Positions 44,282 to 51,582 are shown, counted from the stretch's first letter. The stretch: DNA of 64,000 nt from Phycisphaeraceae bacterium (GCA_019454185.1 CP075368.1:1116001-1180000); one strand, 5' to 3'. The notes: generated by a model not told the origin, from the sequence alone. Made by a program: numbers and translations.

Positions 44282-44668
44282 TTATGACAGAGCTGCCTCA
44301 ATCGCCCGCCTTACCCGCTCCGTGCTGTCGTGTGCCTCGTCCGTGCAGCGATCGAGGGCTTCACGCGCCAGCCGCATCCTCTCCTCCCACGGCGTGCCCG
44401 GCGGCGGCGGGACATGCTTGTTGGGATCGAGGGCGTGCAGCCGCTCCGCCTCGGCGTAGTCTCCCCGCGCCCAAGCCAGCGTCTCCTGAATGTCCCTGAA
44501 CGTCTCGGGGTCCGTGTGCTCGGGGCGGACTCGCTCGATGCCGGGGGTGCGCGCCACCATGCACGCGCACATGCGGTGGTTGAGCAGCCAGTCGCCCCGC
44601 CGCGCGGCGTCTTCCTTCACGCGGGCCGCCCGCTCCATCCTCGTGACCTTGGTCCTGATCGCTCGCAT
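44282..44668 (-). CDS. Small conserved protein, relative of the 50190 gene
   Basis: 128 aa. ATG 44668 is chosen because AAGGGGGA lies 6 bases upstream. The second half is close to the protein at 50190-50594: both contain PEHTDPET, IQETLAWARGD, HVPPPPGTPWEE and MRLAREALD, then DEAHD. This family has no catalytic motif that I know. The Trp-rich, charged block suggests a protein or nucleic acid contact. It is divergent from the 437-aa gene at 44911, with a shared 242-base promoter gap. Confidence 0.65.
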   Translation of the reverse strand: MRAIRTKVTRMERAARVKEDAARRGDWLLNHRMCACMVARTPGIERVRPEHTDPETFRDIQETLAWARGDYAEAERLHALDPNKHVPPPPGTPWEERMRLAREALDRCTDEAHDSTERVRRAIEAALS

Positions 44669-44910
44669 GGTCGTCCCCCTTGCCCGATGGGGGATTATCG
44701 CATGCGGGGGAGGGCCGCGCCGAATACTCGCCGCCTCGGCCCGGCATTGACGGGGATCGCAATTACGGCGGGAACGGAGCCGAGCGATGACGTTCAACGA
44801 ACGTGACTATTTCACCCGGTTCTGCGAACCCACTTCGGCTGGGTTTGACATCCGTGACTTGTCAGGTCATGCTGGTTCGAGCGGAGTGCTGCCGCATGAG
44901 GAGGTGGTTG

Positions 44911-46224
44911 ATGTCCACGGCCGAGTGTCCGTCGCCGGAGGCGAACGTTGTCAAAGAGTCTGTGTCAGAGCCGGATCACAAATCGGTAGCCGGAGCGAGC
45001 AACCTGCCCGCGTGGCTGGCCACAGGCGCAGCCGTGCTGTCTGCACTGCTCGCACTGGTGGCGGCCTTCTTCTCTTCACGCACGAGCGAGCGAGTCGCCG
45101 CATTGAGCGCTCAGAACGAGCAGCGAATCGCGGAGCAGGCACGACGCGTTGAGAAAGCTGCACTGTACGCGTCAATTGTTGGCCACCTCAGCGATCCGGA
45201 GACCTCCGGGTTCGCGGTGCTAGCGATGTGGCAGGCCAGCGAGAACGACCAGGAGCGACGACTCGTGCTCGCGACCGCCCTGATGGGCAGCGAGAGCAGC
45301 CGCCGGGCTGTCGACGCACTGATGGCCGCCAGCCCCGAAGAGTTCGGAAGGGAACTCAGATCTATTTACACTGCTGCCCTCAACCGACGCGACCTCCAGC
45401 TTGCCGACAAGGTCAACAGTGCCCTCTTCGGCTCCGTGCAGACGGATGTTGCCTTGCCGGTGCTGCTCAAGGCTGTGGACCTCGACGCCACACAAGGCCG
45501 CGCATCGGTCTGCGGCCCAAACGTAGACCAGATCATCTCGCTGGCTCGCGCTGACGCATCGCTCGTCGTGATCATCGAGGAAGCCAGCGCGGAGTCTCCT
45601 GCGGGTAGCGCGATATTCGACTACCTGCTCTATGTCCTAGGGAAGCCTGATCGGTTTCGCAAGCGAATGGAGGCGCCGGCGGTTGAAAGAACGACAGTTG
45701 AAACTCTCTTCTGTGCGGCACTTGCAGACGAAGACTGGCCTCGCGCCTTTGAGGCGTGCCTCAGATTCCTTTCGGCCGAAACCGATGGGTTCCGACGCTC
45801 GAGCGCGTTCCAGGCGTTCGATGCGATCCACGCAAAGGCTGCGTTGCCCGACGCGATTCGTCGGCGGGTGCTCATCGCGTGCAGGGATGAGCTGCTTAGG
45901 CCAGACGCCTATGAGTACGCCCGCCTTTATTCGATGCTGGCCCTCTGCACACTCTCGGAAGACGCTGCCGTGGCGGTGATCAGCGACCTTCTCGCGAGCG
46001 GTTCTCTCGACGCGCCCATGCTTGCGCATGTCGAGTCGGTTGTCGATCGCGCGTACACGGGACGTGGAGACCTTCGAAGCAAGCGAGCCAGCCTCAGCAT
46101 GCCCGAGGTGAGGGCAGGTCCGGAGCGCTGGCGTGACTGGCGTGCGGCCCAGACGAACTATCTTGAGCAGGTTGCGGCCAATCACTTTGGTCTCGCCGGT
46201 TCACCTACGGGACGCATCCCATAG
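44911..46224 (+). CDS. Membrane-anchored helical protein of unknown function
   Basis: 437 aa. ATG 44911 is chosen because AGGAGG lies 6 bases upstream. A 30-residue cytoplasmic N-terminus is followed by one membrane helix (LATGAAVLSALLALVAAFF), then a short coiled coil (RVAALSAQNEQRIAEQARRVE) and about 360 residues of repeating helices that resemble a HEAT/TPR-like solenoid (YASIVGHLSDPETSGFAVLA). No enzyme motif. The layout (TM, coiled coil, helical solenoid) is common in unknown defence or signalling effectors. Its 3' end overlaps the tyrosine recombinase gene on the other strand by 20 bases. Confidence 0.65.
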   Translation: MSTAECPSPEANVVKESVSEPDHKSVAGASNLPAWLATGAAVLSALLALVAAFFSSRTSERVAALSAQNEQRIAEQARRVEKAALYASIVGHLSDPETSGFAVLAMWQASENDQERRLVLATALMGSESSRRAVDALMAASPEEFGRELRSIYTAALNRRDLQLADKVNSALFGSVQTDVALPVLLKAVDLDATQGRASVCGPNVDQIISLARADASLVVIIEEASAESPAGSAIFDYLLYVLGKPDRFRKRMEAPAVERTTVETLFCAALADEDWPRAFEACLRFLSAETDGFRRSSAFQAFDAIHAKAALPDAIRRRVLIACRDELLRPDAYEYARLYSMLALCTLSEDAAVAVISDLLASGSLDAPMLAHVESVVDRAYTGRGDLRSKRASLSMPEVRAGPERWRDWRAAQTNYLEQVAANHFGLAGSPTGRIP

Positions 46225-47014
46225 TCCACACCCTCCCCCTCATCGCATCAACGACCGCCGTCGGCTGGACGTGGTCGAGGTAGCGAATCGTGGTCAGCAG
46301 CGATCGGTGCCCGAGTTGGCGGGAGATGATCCCGACATCGACACCTTCGGACCGGAGTTGTGCCGCGTGGGTGTGACGCAGGCCGTGGGCGTGGACCCGC
46401 TTGGCGATCCCGGCTTGTCGGCCCAGCCGCTTCATCAGCCGCCGCACGTACCCGGTCGTCAGGGGCGTGCCGTACGCGGTGCAGAGCAGCGGCGCGGCCG
46501 CGAGAGGGCCGCCCGCCCCGTGCCCCCGTGCCGCGACCCTTTGGCCCCTGCCGCGTTCGGCGAGCCAGGCCGCCACGACGGCCGCCGCGCCAGGGTCGAG
46601 GCCCACGGCCCGATACCGATCGCCCTTGCCATGAAGCACCCGCACGATGCCGTTCTCGAGGTCCACGTCCTTGGGCTGGAGGGTCAGCGCCTCGGAGACG
46701 CGGAGCCCGGCCCGGTACATGAGCGTGATCAGGGCGCGGTTGCGGAGCGCGACGGGTGTGTACCTGCCGCAGGCGTCGAGCAGGGCCCGGACCTCTTCGT
46801 CGGTCAGCACCTCGGGCGGCAGGCGGCGCTTGGGCTTGGGGCGCGGCCCGCGACCGGCACCCGCTGCGGCCAAGGTTTCCCCCGGTCGCGCAGGTCGTCC
46901 CGTTGCGACGCGTGCGACTGGTGCGACTGGTCTCGCCCGTACTCGTTCCACGTGCCCTCCCGTCAGCTGATCCCTCCGACGCGCCGTGGCGTCCCGTGTC
47001 TGGCGTCCTCGCAT
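46205..47014 (-). CDS. Tyrosine recombinase/integrase without the N-terminal arm domain
   Basis: 269 aa. The catalytic domain is complete: R105 (RAGLRVSEAL), K130 (LHGKGDRYR), HxxR at 210-213 (HAHGLRHTHA), H236 and the nucleophile Y245 (TTIRYLDHVQ). It joins DNA by a phosphotyrosine bond. The N-terminal 65 residues are Arg/Pro/Ala-rich and do not look like the usual SAM-like DNA-binding domain, so this could be a shortened enzyme or have a degenerate N-terminus. The true start is uncertain, since a GTG a little downstream is possible. It lies between the restriction region and the CsrA locus and may have moved one of them. Confidence 0.82.
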   Translation of the reverse strand: MRGRQTRDATARRRDQLTGGHVERVRARPVAPVARVATGRPARPGETLAAAGAGRGPRPKPKRRLPPEVLTDEEVRALLDACGRYTPVALRNRALITLMYRAGLRVSEALTLQPKDVDLENGIVRVLHGKGDRYRAVGLDPGAAAVVAAWLAERGRGQRVAARGHGAGGPLAAAPLLCTAYGTPLTTGYVRRLMKRLGRQAGIAKRVHAHGLRHTHAAQLRSEGVDVGIISRQLGHRSLLTTIRYLDHVQPTAVVDAMRGRVWTMGCVP

Positions 47015-47231
47015 GCCCTTGCTCCCGATGGGGTTACCGCTGGGGAGGCCGTTCGCGGGAGCATCCCGCGGCTACGCTCCGGCGACCAAAGCGGCACCGG
47101 GTGATGGAGGCGCGAGCAGGGGGAGAGTTCAAATTCTGGTACCCCGAACTTGATAGCTTGATAAGTTCAGGATTGTCGTGAGCGGGCGCCAACATGCGAC
47201 ATCGATTGTGGTGTGTCGCGCAAACGTCAAC

Positions 47232-47237
47232 TAGAAT
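47232..47237 (+). promoter_or_regulatory. -10 candidate giving a leaderless csrA-like mRNA
   Basis: TAGAAT ends 6 bases before ATG 47244, so transcription would start at or near the A of the start codon. No Shine-Dalgarno is seen. A weak -35 (TTGTGG, 47206) is 20 bases away. Leaderless expression would spare this gene from CsrA-type autoregulation at a ribosome site. Confidence 0.3.
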
Positions 47238-47243
47238 CCGAGC

Positions 47244-47870
47244 ATGCTTGTCATCACCCGCCGCGAGGGCGAAGAGGTCGTTATTGGCGACCCAAACAAC
47301 CCGGTCGGAATCGTTCGGGTAGCCTCAATTCATGCTGATCGCGTCCGCCTCGCCTTTGAGTTCGCTCGAGATTGCGCCGTCACTGCTAGCGGAGTGGCGG
47401 AACGACAGCGGGACAAAGGAGCGCCGCCCTCTCCCTCGAAGGGGTCTCAGACGACACTAGTAATGCCCCGCCGCGTGGGCGAAGAGGTCGTGGTTGGCGA
47501 CCCGCGTAAGCCGCTCGGAATCGTGCGGGTCGAGTCCATCAAAGTCGATCGGGTTCGCATCGCCTTTGACTTTCCGCGCCAGGTCGGGATCCATCGTAGA
47601 GAAATTGCCGATCAGCTCGTCGCGCCGGGCGACGCAAGCATACCAGTTGGTCGAGTTCGTCCCTCCGATGACGAGTTCGGTGAGTTAGTCGAGCCGGAGA
47701 TCATGCAACGGGCGCTTCACATTCACATCGAGCCCGGAGATGCGGATGAGAAACTCGTCGCTGAACTCTTGATCGCCCTAAGCGATATGCACCGGGCAAT
47801 GGGTGGTCTCGGCTTGGAGTTCCGTCGCCAGCCCGCCGTCGCTCTCGTCGCGTCGGAGATGCCGGTGTGA
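47244..47870 (+). CDS. Tandem CsrA fusion protein
   Basis: 208 aa, three times the size of CsrA. Residues 1-58 and about 72-130 are two CsrA domains: MLVITRREGEEVVIGDP, then IVRVASIHADRVRLAFEF; and TLVMPRRVGEEVVVGDP, then IVRVESIKVDRVRIAFDF. Both keep the first-strand RR pair. Only domain 2 keeps the last-strand RNA-binding HRRE (GIHRREIADQL); domain 1 has TASGVAE there. A C-terminal helical part of 75 residues follows. CsrA normally binds GGA-bearing RNA as a swapped dimer with two equal faces; here one chain can make a pseudo-dimer. Coupled by GTGA to the next gene. Confidence 0.85.
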   Translation: MLVITRREGEEVVIGDPNNPVGIVRVASIHADRVRLAFEFARDCAVTASGVAERQRDKGAPPSPSKGSQTTLVMPRRVGEEVVVGDPRKPLGIVRVESIKVDRVRIAFDFPRQVGIHRREIADQLVAPGDASIPVGRVRPSDDEFGELVEPEIMQRALHIHIEPGDADEKLVAELLIALSDMHRAMGGLGLEFRRQPAVALVASEMPV

Positions 47871-48466
47871 TAACACGAATCCTCCACACGATCATCGCCT
47901 GGGCGATTCGAAATCCCTCCGCCAATCCATCCTACGGAGAGATCGCCACGGGACACGTCGCCGCGAAAATCGCGAGAGGTCTGTCCACCGAAGCGGCAGA
48001 GGATTTCGCCAAGGTTCGCAAAGCATCCGTCTCCAAGCATTCCGCCGATCACGCTCGCAACGAGGCGATTGTCTGCAGCGCGCAGACCAAAGCGGAGCTT
48101 GACAACATGAAGAAACGAGCCGCAGCGCTGAAGGAAAGCGACGCCCTCGCCAAACGCTTCGAGGCAGCCACAGACGACGATGAACGCGCCGTCCTGACGG
48201 CAGAGTTGACCGCCGCTCGTATGGCTCGATTTGAAGCCGCATACGAAAGACTGTGCGAGACCAGAACCAGAATTCGCATGAAGAATGGCGACGTCCTGTT
48301 TGACATCAGCAACCTTCAAGATCTCGTTCGAATTGGCACACTCATGGAGAAGGGTCTGCAGCATGAGACCCCTCCGGTACAGTTCCCGCGGTCACCAGAC
48401 AACCAGACCACGGCCGGTGAATCGGGGGCCCCTGCCCATGAGGAGCCTGATCGGCCGACTTCCTAG
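47867..48466 (+). CDS. Helical protein coupled to the tandem CsrA gene
   Basis: 199 aa, starting at GTG 47867, which overlaps the CsrA-fusion stop by 4 bases. It is almost fully helical: a short hydrophobic N-terminus (ILHTIIAWAIRNP), then GHVAAKIARGLSTEAAEDFAK, a coiled segment rich in Lys, Glu and Ala (AALKESDALAKRFEAATDD) and a Pro-rich tail. No known domain. Translational coupling suggests it binds the tandem CsrA or controls it, in the way FliW or CesT does in other bacteria, but there is no similarity to those. Confidence 0.6.
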   Translation: MITRILHTIIAWAIRNPSANPSYGEIATGHVAAKIARGLSTEAAEDFAKVRKASVSKHSADHARNEAIVCSAQTKAELDNMKKRAAALKESDALAKRFEAATDDDERAVLTAELTAARMARFEAAYERLCETRTRIRMKNGDVLFDISNLQDLVRIGTLMEKGLQHETPPVQFPRSPDNQTTAGESGAPAHEEPDRPTS

Positions 48467-48513
48467 AGACGCTGGTATGGTGAACTGATCAGTTGGCTGG
48501 GAAAGGTCGGCAA

Positions 48514-48812
48514 GTGTCGCGTTCCATGAGGAAACGCATATGAGAAGTGCCCATGAAAGACAAACCCTCGCCGATAGACGCGAGGGCTTGGTTGCCCGAA
48601 GGGCGCTGGTGTTGGCTAGCCACGACGCGCCGAATCCCATGATCGCACTGAGTCATCGACTCCTGTGACCGCAGCGTCTACCCGCTGGTTTCCCCGGTAG
48701 GTGGCGGACTCCGTTAGCAGGAGTACTTCCGGGCCGGATTCAGAATCTTCGTCAGAAGTCACCTCCGGTTCTGGGGCTCATATCCCCGATGCCCAACACG
48801 CGTCGTCGCGAC
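48514..48812 (-). ncRNA. Structured RNA copy A (two-copy, covarying; HEARO/omega-RNA-like)
   Basis: About 299 bases, homologous to 49878-50188. Conserved blocks, read on the minus strand: GCATCGGG, CCCGGAAGTACT, CAGCGGGTAGACGCTG and CGTCGTGGC. Stems change in both arms while staying paired: CCCTCGC/GCGAGGG (48565-48586), GCCC/GGGC (48594-48604), CTTC/GAAG and GGGG/CCCC near 48774. The hairpin at 48672-48687 keeps CAGCG/CGCTG. Its loop TCTACC can pair with the loop of the 48565 hairpin (GATAGA, 5 of 6). The minus strand is preferred because of GGGGAAACCAGCGGG, which reminds me of the HEARO/IscB omega-RNA family. No IscB gene is near. Confidence 0.55.
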
Positions 48813-48926
48813 CTCGGCTCCGCACCCACGCGCTCCGTTCCCTCCCAAGTAACGATCCACGGCGATGTTGGGGGTTCCCCATGCGAGAGGGTGGCCGATC
48901 AGCAGATCATGGGGTATATTGGTCGT

Positions 48927-49046
48927 AGATCCTCCCAGGACGCTGTTGCCGCCTGTGGAAATCAGCAGCCCCCGGCGGCGGCCCTTGCGGGCCAAGCGTC
49001 CTCAGCAGCCAGCCTCTTCCTTTGCGGGAAGGGGCTGGTTTCGTTC
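48927..49046 (+). ncRNA. Putative small RNA with its own terminator
   Basis: AGGACGC (48937) pairs with GCGTCCT (48996). Inside are GCCGCC/GGCGGC (48948, 48974) and the hairpin GGCCC-TTGC-GGGCC (48980-48993). A terminator follows: CCAGCCTCTTCC, loop TTTGCG, GGAAGGGGCTGG (49009-49038, 12 bp with one wobble) and TTTCGTTC. A -10-like TATATT stands at 48915-48920. The promoter, folded body and terminator together give a transcript of about 120 bases. It is not part of the repeated RNA and has no relative in the window. Confidence 0.4.
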
Positions 49047-49156
49047 GGGGACAGCCATCCCCCGGATCGCGCGTCGGAGCTAACTCGCCAAGCCACGATC
49101 AGACCTCATAAGATGCCCGTCCTTGAGACCCAATGCTGCATGAGTGGAGGTGACCC

Positions 49157-49813
49157 GTGGAATACATGTTTGATGGAGGGCCGCTCGACGGCCAGAGCAA
49201 GCACTTGATGGGAATGCAGCCCGCGCCCCGAGTATTTGCATACCGCAGGGACGATGAGTCACCAGTCGGCCAGCCGCTCATGTTTTCTGTTCACGTAGCG
49301 TGGACAGGCGAGCGGCGGGAAACCGCGTTGGCCGTGTACCAGCGCGACGCAAGAGAGCGCCGGTACACGTACGTTCCGCGTCTAGAGCACGCATACGCAA
49401 AGTGGGCTCGGCAGGATATTGACGCCGTTGCTATGCCCTACCACAGGGTCCTGAAGCTGTACCCGGACGCAGAGTATCTGCCCGCGCACGCCCACCACAC
49501 TACTCGAATAGGTGCATATCGGGACCTGAATCGACGCTGTGAAGGAATGAGAGTATCGGCATACCTGTTGGATGACAGAGTTGCGACGTTCGTGTTCGAT
49601 GAGAACGAATGGTTAACTGTCGTGGCATTTCGCAATGAGCAGGGAAGATCGTCCTACTTCTTTCCAGCTGAGTGGCCCGAGCGGCCCAGCAATGAGAACC
49701 TTGGAGGGCTCTACGAGACGGATGCTGATCTGGAGATCATCGCTCATTGCTGGGATCAAATTGGGATCGGAGAGGCGGGGAAGTGGCACATAGGGCCAAA
49801 GCCTTGCACATGA
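49157..49813 (+). CDS. Hypothetical protein with GGPLDG start
   Basis: 218 aa with GGAGG 8 bases before GTG 49157 (GTGGAATACATG); ATG 49166 is a second choice. The N-terminus MFDGGPLDGQSKHLMG resembles small phage-type proteins that begin with a GGPLDG motif. The rest is beta-rich with many aromatic residues (YTYVPRLEHAYAKWARQD, AYLLDDRVATFVFDENEWL). No catalytic motif is recognised. It stands alone between the two structured RNAs, both on the other strand, so it may be cargo or a gene into which the elements inserted nearby. Confidence 0.6.
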   Translation: MEYMFDGGPLDGQSKHLMGMQPAPRVFAYRRDDESPVGQPLMFSVHVAWTGERRETALAVYQRDARERRYTYVPRLEHAYAKWARQDIDAVAMPYHRVLKLYPDAEYLPAHAHHTTRIGAYRDLNRRCEGMRVSAYLLDDRVATFVFDENEWLTVVAFRNEQGRSSYFFPAEWPERPSNENLGGLYETDADLEIIAHCWDQIGIGEAGKWHIGPKPCT

Positions 49814-49877
49814 TGAGCCCGTTCACACTAAAGACGTGGCAGTGACTGCTGGGACTGGTCCAGTGAGCCATCCCTCG

Positions 49878-50188
49878 GTGTCGCCTTGAGTGGGCGAACG
49901 TAGCCCGCTCGTGTGTGGTTCAAGTGACAACTCCCGGCTGGTAGAGGCCGGGAGTTGCTTGCCCGTGTCGGGCTCGACTTGCCATGCCACGACGACGCCG
50001 ATGCTTCCCTTGGCAGGCCGAGAGGTACCTCGCGCTGCCTCAGCGTCTACCCGCTGTTCCCCCGGAGGGCGGCGAACTCCCGTGACGGAAGTACTTCCGG
50101 GTTGCAGACAGAACCTTGGCGATTATCGCCATGTTCCACCTCGACTTTCTCGGGCGGCTATGCCCGATGCTCAACTCGCGACGCGAAG
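49878..50188 (-). ncRNA. Structured RNA copy B (two-copy, covarying; HEARO/omega-RNA-like)
   Basis: About 311 bases, the better-formed copy. Hairpins: CAACTCCCGGC/GCCGGGAGTTG with loop TGGTAGAG (49928-49957), GCCCG/CGGGC (49961-49973), CAGCG/CGCTG with loop TCTACC (50041-50056), the palindrome GGAAGTACTTCC (50087-50098), TGGCGAT/ATCGCCA near 50117, GGGC/GCCC near 50152, and TCGCC/GGCGA near the RNA 3' end. Loop GGTAGA (49940-49945) is perfectly complementary to loop TCTACC (50046-50051), so a kissing pseudoknot is likely. Its 5' end (minus strand) begins 2 bases after the stop codon of the gene at 50190. Confidence 0.6.
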
Positions 50189-50189
50189 G

Positions 50190-50594
50190 TCACACATCCG
50201 CACCCGTCGCGGTCCTCGCCGCGCGCACGGCCGCGGCCACGCGCTTGGTCTGGTCGTGCGCTTCGTCGGCGGTCGCATCGAGCGCTTCCCGCGCCAGACG
50301 CATCTGCTCCTCCCACGGCGTCCCCGGTGGCGGCGGGACGTGCTTGTCCGGGTCGAGGTCACGCAGCCGCTCCGCCTCCCGGAAGTCCCCGCGAGCCCAC
50401 GCCAGCGTCTCCTGGATGTGCCGGTACGTCTCGGGGTCGGTGTGCTCGGGCTTCACCAGCGCCATCCCCGGCTGGCCGTGCGCGAGCAGCGCGCAGATCT
50501 GCTGCATGAGCACCCGGTCCTGCGCGCGGCTCTCGGCGTCGTCGCGCTGCGACTGCCGCTCGATTCGGTTCAGACGCGACCGCAGCGATCGCAT
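50190..50594 (-). CDS. Small conserved protein, relative of the 44282 gene
   Basis: 134 aa. The N-terminal part is basic and helical (RSLRSRLNRIERQSQRDD); the C-terminal part shares PEHTDPETYRHIQETLAWA, HVPPPPGTPWEEQMRLARE and DEAHDQTKRV with the product at 44282-44668. The family role is unknown. It stands at the end of a minus-strand run of three genes and directly before structured RNA B, which may come from read-through of this operon. Confidence 0.65.
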   Translation of the reverse strand: MRSLRSRLNRIERQSQRDDAESRAQDRVLMQQICALLAHGQPGMALVKPEHTDPETYRHIQETLAWARGDFREAERLRDLDPDKHVPPPPGTPWEEQMRLAREALDATADEAHDQTKRVAAAVRAARTATGADV

Positions 50595-50610
50595 GGGCGG
50601 CTCCTCCTGG

Positions 50611-50871
50611 CTACGAGGTCACGAACGTCCCGCCCGCCGCGAGCCACTGCTCCAGCGGGTTGGGCGCGGCCTTGTCGAGGATCACCAGCCGAGGGTGCGA
50701 CACGCGCCCGCAACGGTCGCACCCGATCCGGTCGCCGGGCCGGGTCGTCAGATCGCACTCGGGCGGCCCCTGCACGAAGTGCTGCGGCCAGCCGCGCCCG
50801 TTGCACCTCGGGCACGCCCCGACGATGCCGCGCCGCTCCTCCAGCCGCTTCAGCCGTCCGGTCAGGCGCAT
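50611..50871 (-). CDS. Small zinc-ribbon protein
   Basis: 86 aa from ATG 50871, overlapping the upstream gene by 10 bases. It has a short helix (RLTGRLKRLEERR) and then GACPRCNGRGWPQHF and IGCDRCGRVSHPRLVI. These two CxxC pairs make a zinc ribbon, like those in small nucleic-acid-binding proteins. A TTG start at 50886 would add 5 residues. The LKRLEERR helix at the start resembles that of the 50190 product, so the two may interact. Confidence 0.65.
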   Translation of the reverse strand: MRLTGRLKRLEERRGIVGACPRCNGRGWPQHFVQGPPECDLTTRPGDRIGCDRCGRVSHPRLVILDKAAPNPLEQWLAAGGTFVTS

Positions 50872-51314
50872 GCTCGATCCCCCCAACTGACTTGCTGTGG
50901 TGATGGCGGCGGCACGGGCGGCGTACTCGACGCCTCCTTCATCGACCGCTCCAGGTCGTCCACGCGGGTGGCGAGGTCATCCAGTTCGATCGACTCGCGG
51001 CTGAACTTCAGGAGCGCCGTCGCGGCCGAGACGCGGCTGCTCATCGGCGCGGACGTGTCGGCCATGATCTTCGCGAGCACCTGCACCGCCACCGGCGCGA
51101 ACTTCTGACTGGCCGCCATCGCCTGCGAGAACGACTCCCTCCGCGCCTTGCGGAACGCCTTCGAGAAGTTCGGGTCGTCCATCCAGCGGTACATCGTGCG
51201 GCGACCAACGCCCGCGGCCTTGGCGGCGTGCGCAACCGTGGGTTCGTCGAGCAGCGCGAGGATCGCCTTCTCCTGCGCCGTCGTCAGACCCGAACTGGAC
51301 CTTCGAGTTGCCAA
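50862..51314 (-). CDS. Helix-turn-helix protein, small-terminase-like
   Basis: 150 aa. The N-terminal part holds a helix-turn-helix: TAQEKAILALLDEPTVAHAA, then AAGVGRRTMYRWMDDPNFSKAFRKAR. This pattern occurs in phage small terminase subunits and in transposase-type HTH proteins. The C-terminal half is a coiled coil ending in Pro/Ser. No large terminase is present, so a packaging role is not supported; a DNA-binding regulator is as likely. Confidence 0.65.
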   Translation of the reverse strand: MATRRSSSGLTTAQEKAILALLDEPTVAHAAKAAGVGRRTMYRWMDDPNFSKAFRKARRESFSQAMAASQKFAPVAVQVLAKIMADTSAPMSSRVSAATALLKFSRESIELDDLATRVDDLERSMKEASSTPPVPPPSPQQVSWGDRACA

Positions 51315-51582
51315 CGTGTGCCCCCATGCGCCGCGCTCACGCGGCCCCCGCGACCCCTGACCCCATCACATGCCTTCGCACCCACCCGCACCCCGTCGCA
51401 CCTGCTTGTAGGCAACTGCCTACTTGCGCCCCCACATGTCCGCCCTGCTTGCCCACTTGCCCACAAACCCCTCGGATTCCGCTGGAATACAGCATATTCC
51501 GGCCGCTGACGCCTTGCATGTGTACGAGTGTCATGGCTTGATGTGTTCCACGTGGGCGAAGCCGCCCGCGAAGGAGAACGCC

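Noticed and set aside
47127..47136. GTTCAAATTC resembling a tRNA T-loop, possible attachment site
   Set aside because: The flanking bases do not form a T-stem, and no acceptor stem or CCA end fits.
48759..48766. TCACCTCC in RNA copy A, like the 3' end of 16S rRNA
   Set aside because: Copy B has only part of it, the preferred strand is the opposite one, and no other 16S sequence is near.
50862..51314. Prophage packaging module suggested by a small-terminase-like HTH
   Set aside because: No large terminase, portal, capsid or tail gene is present in the window.
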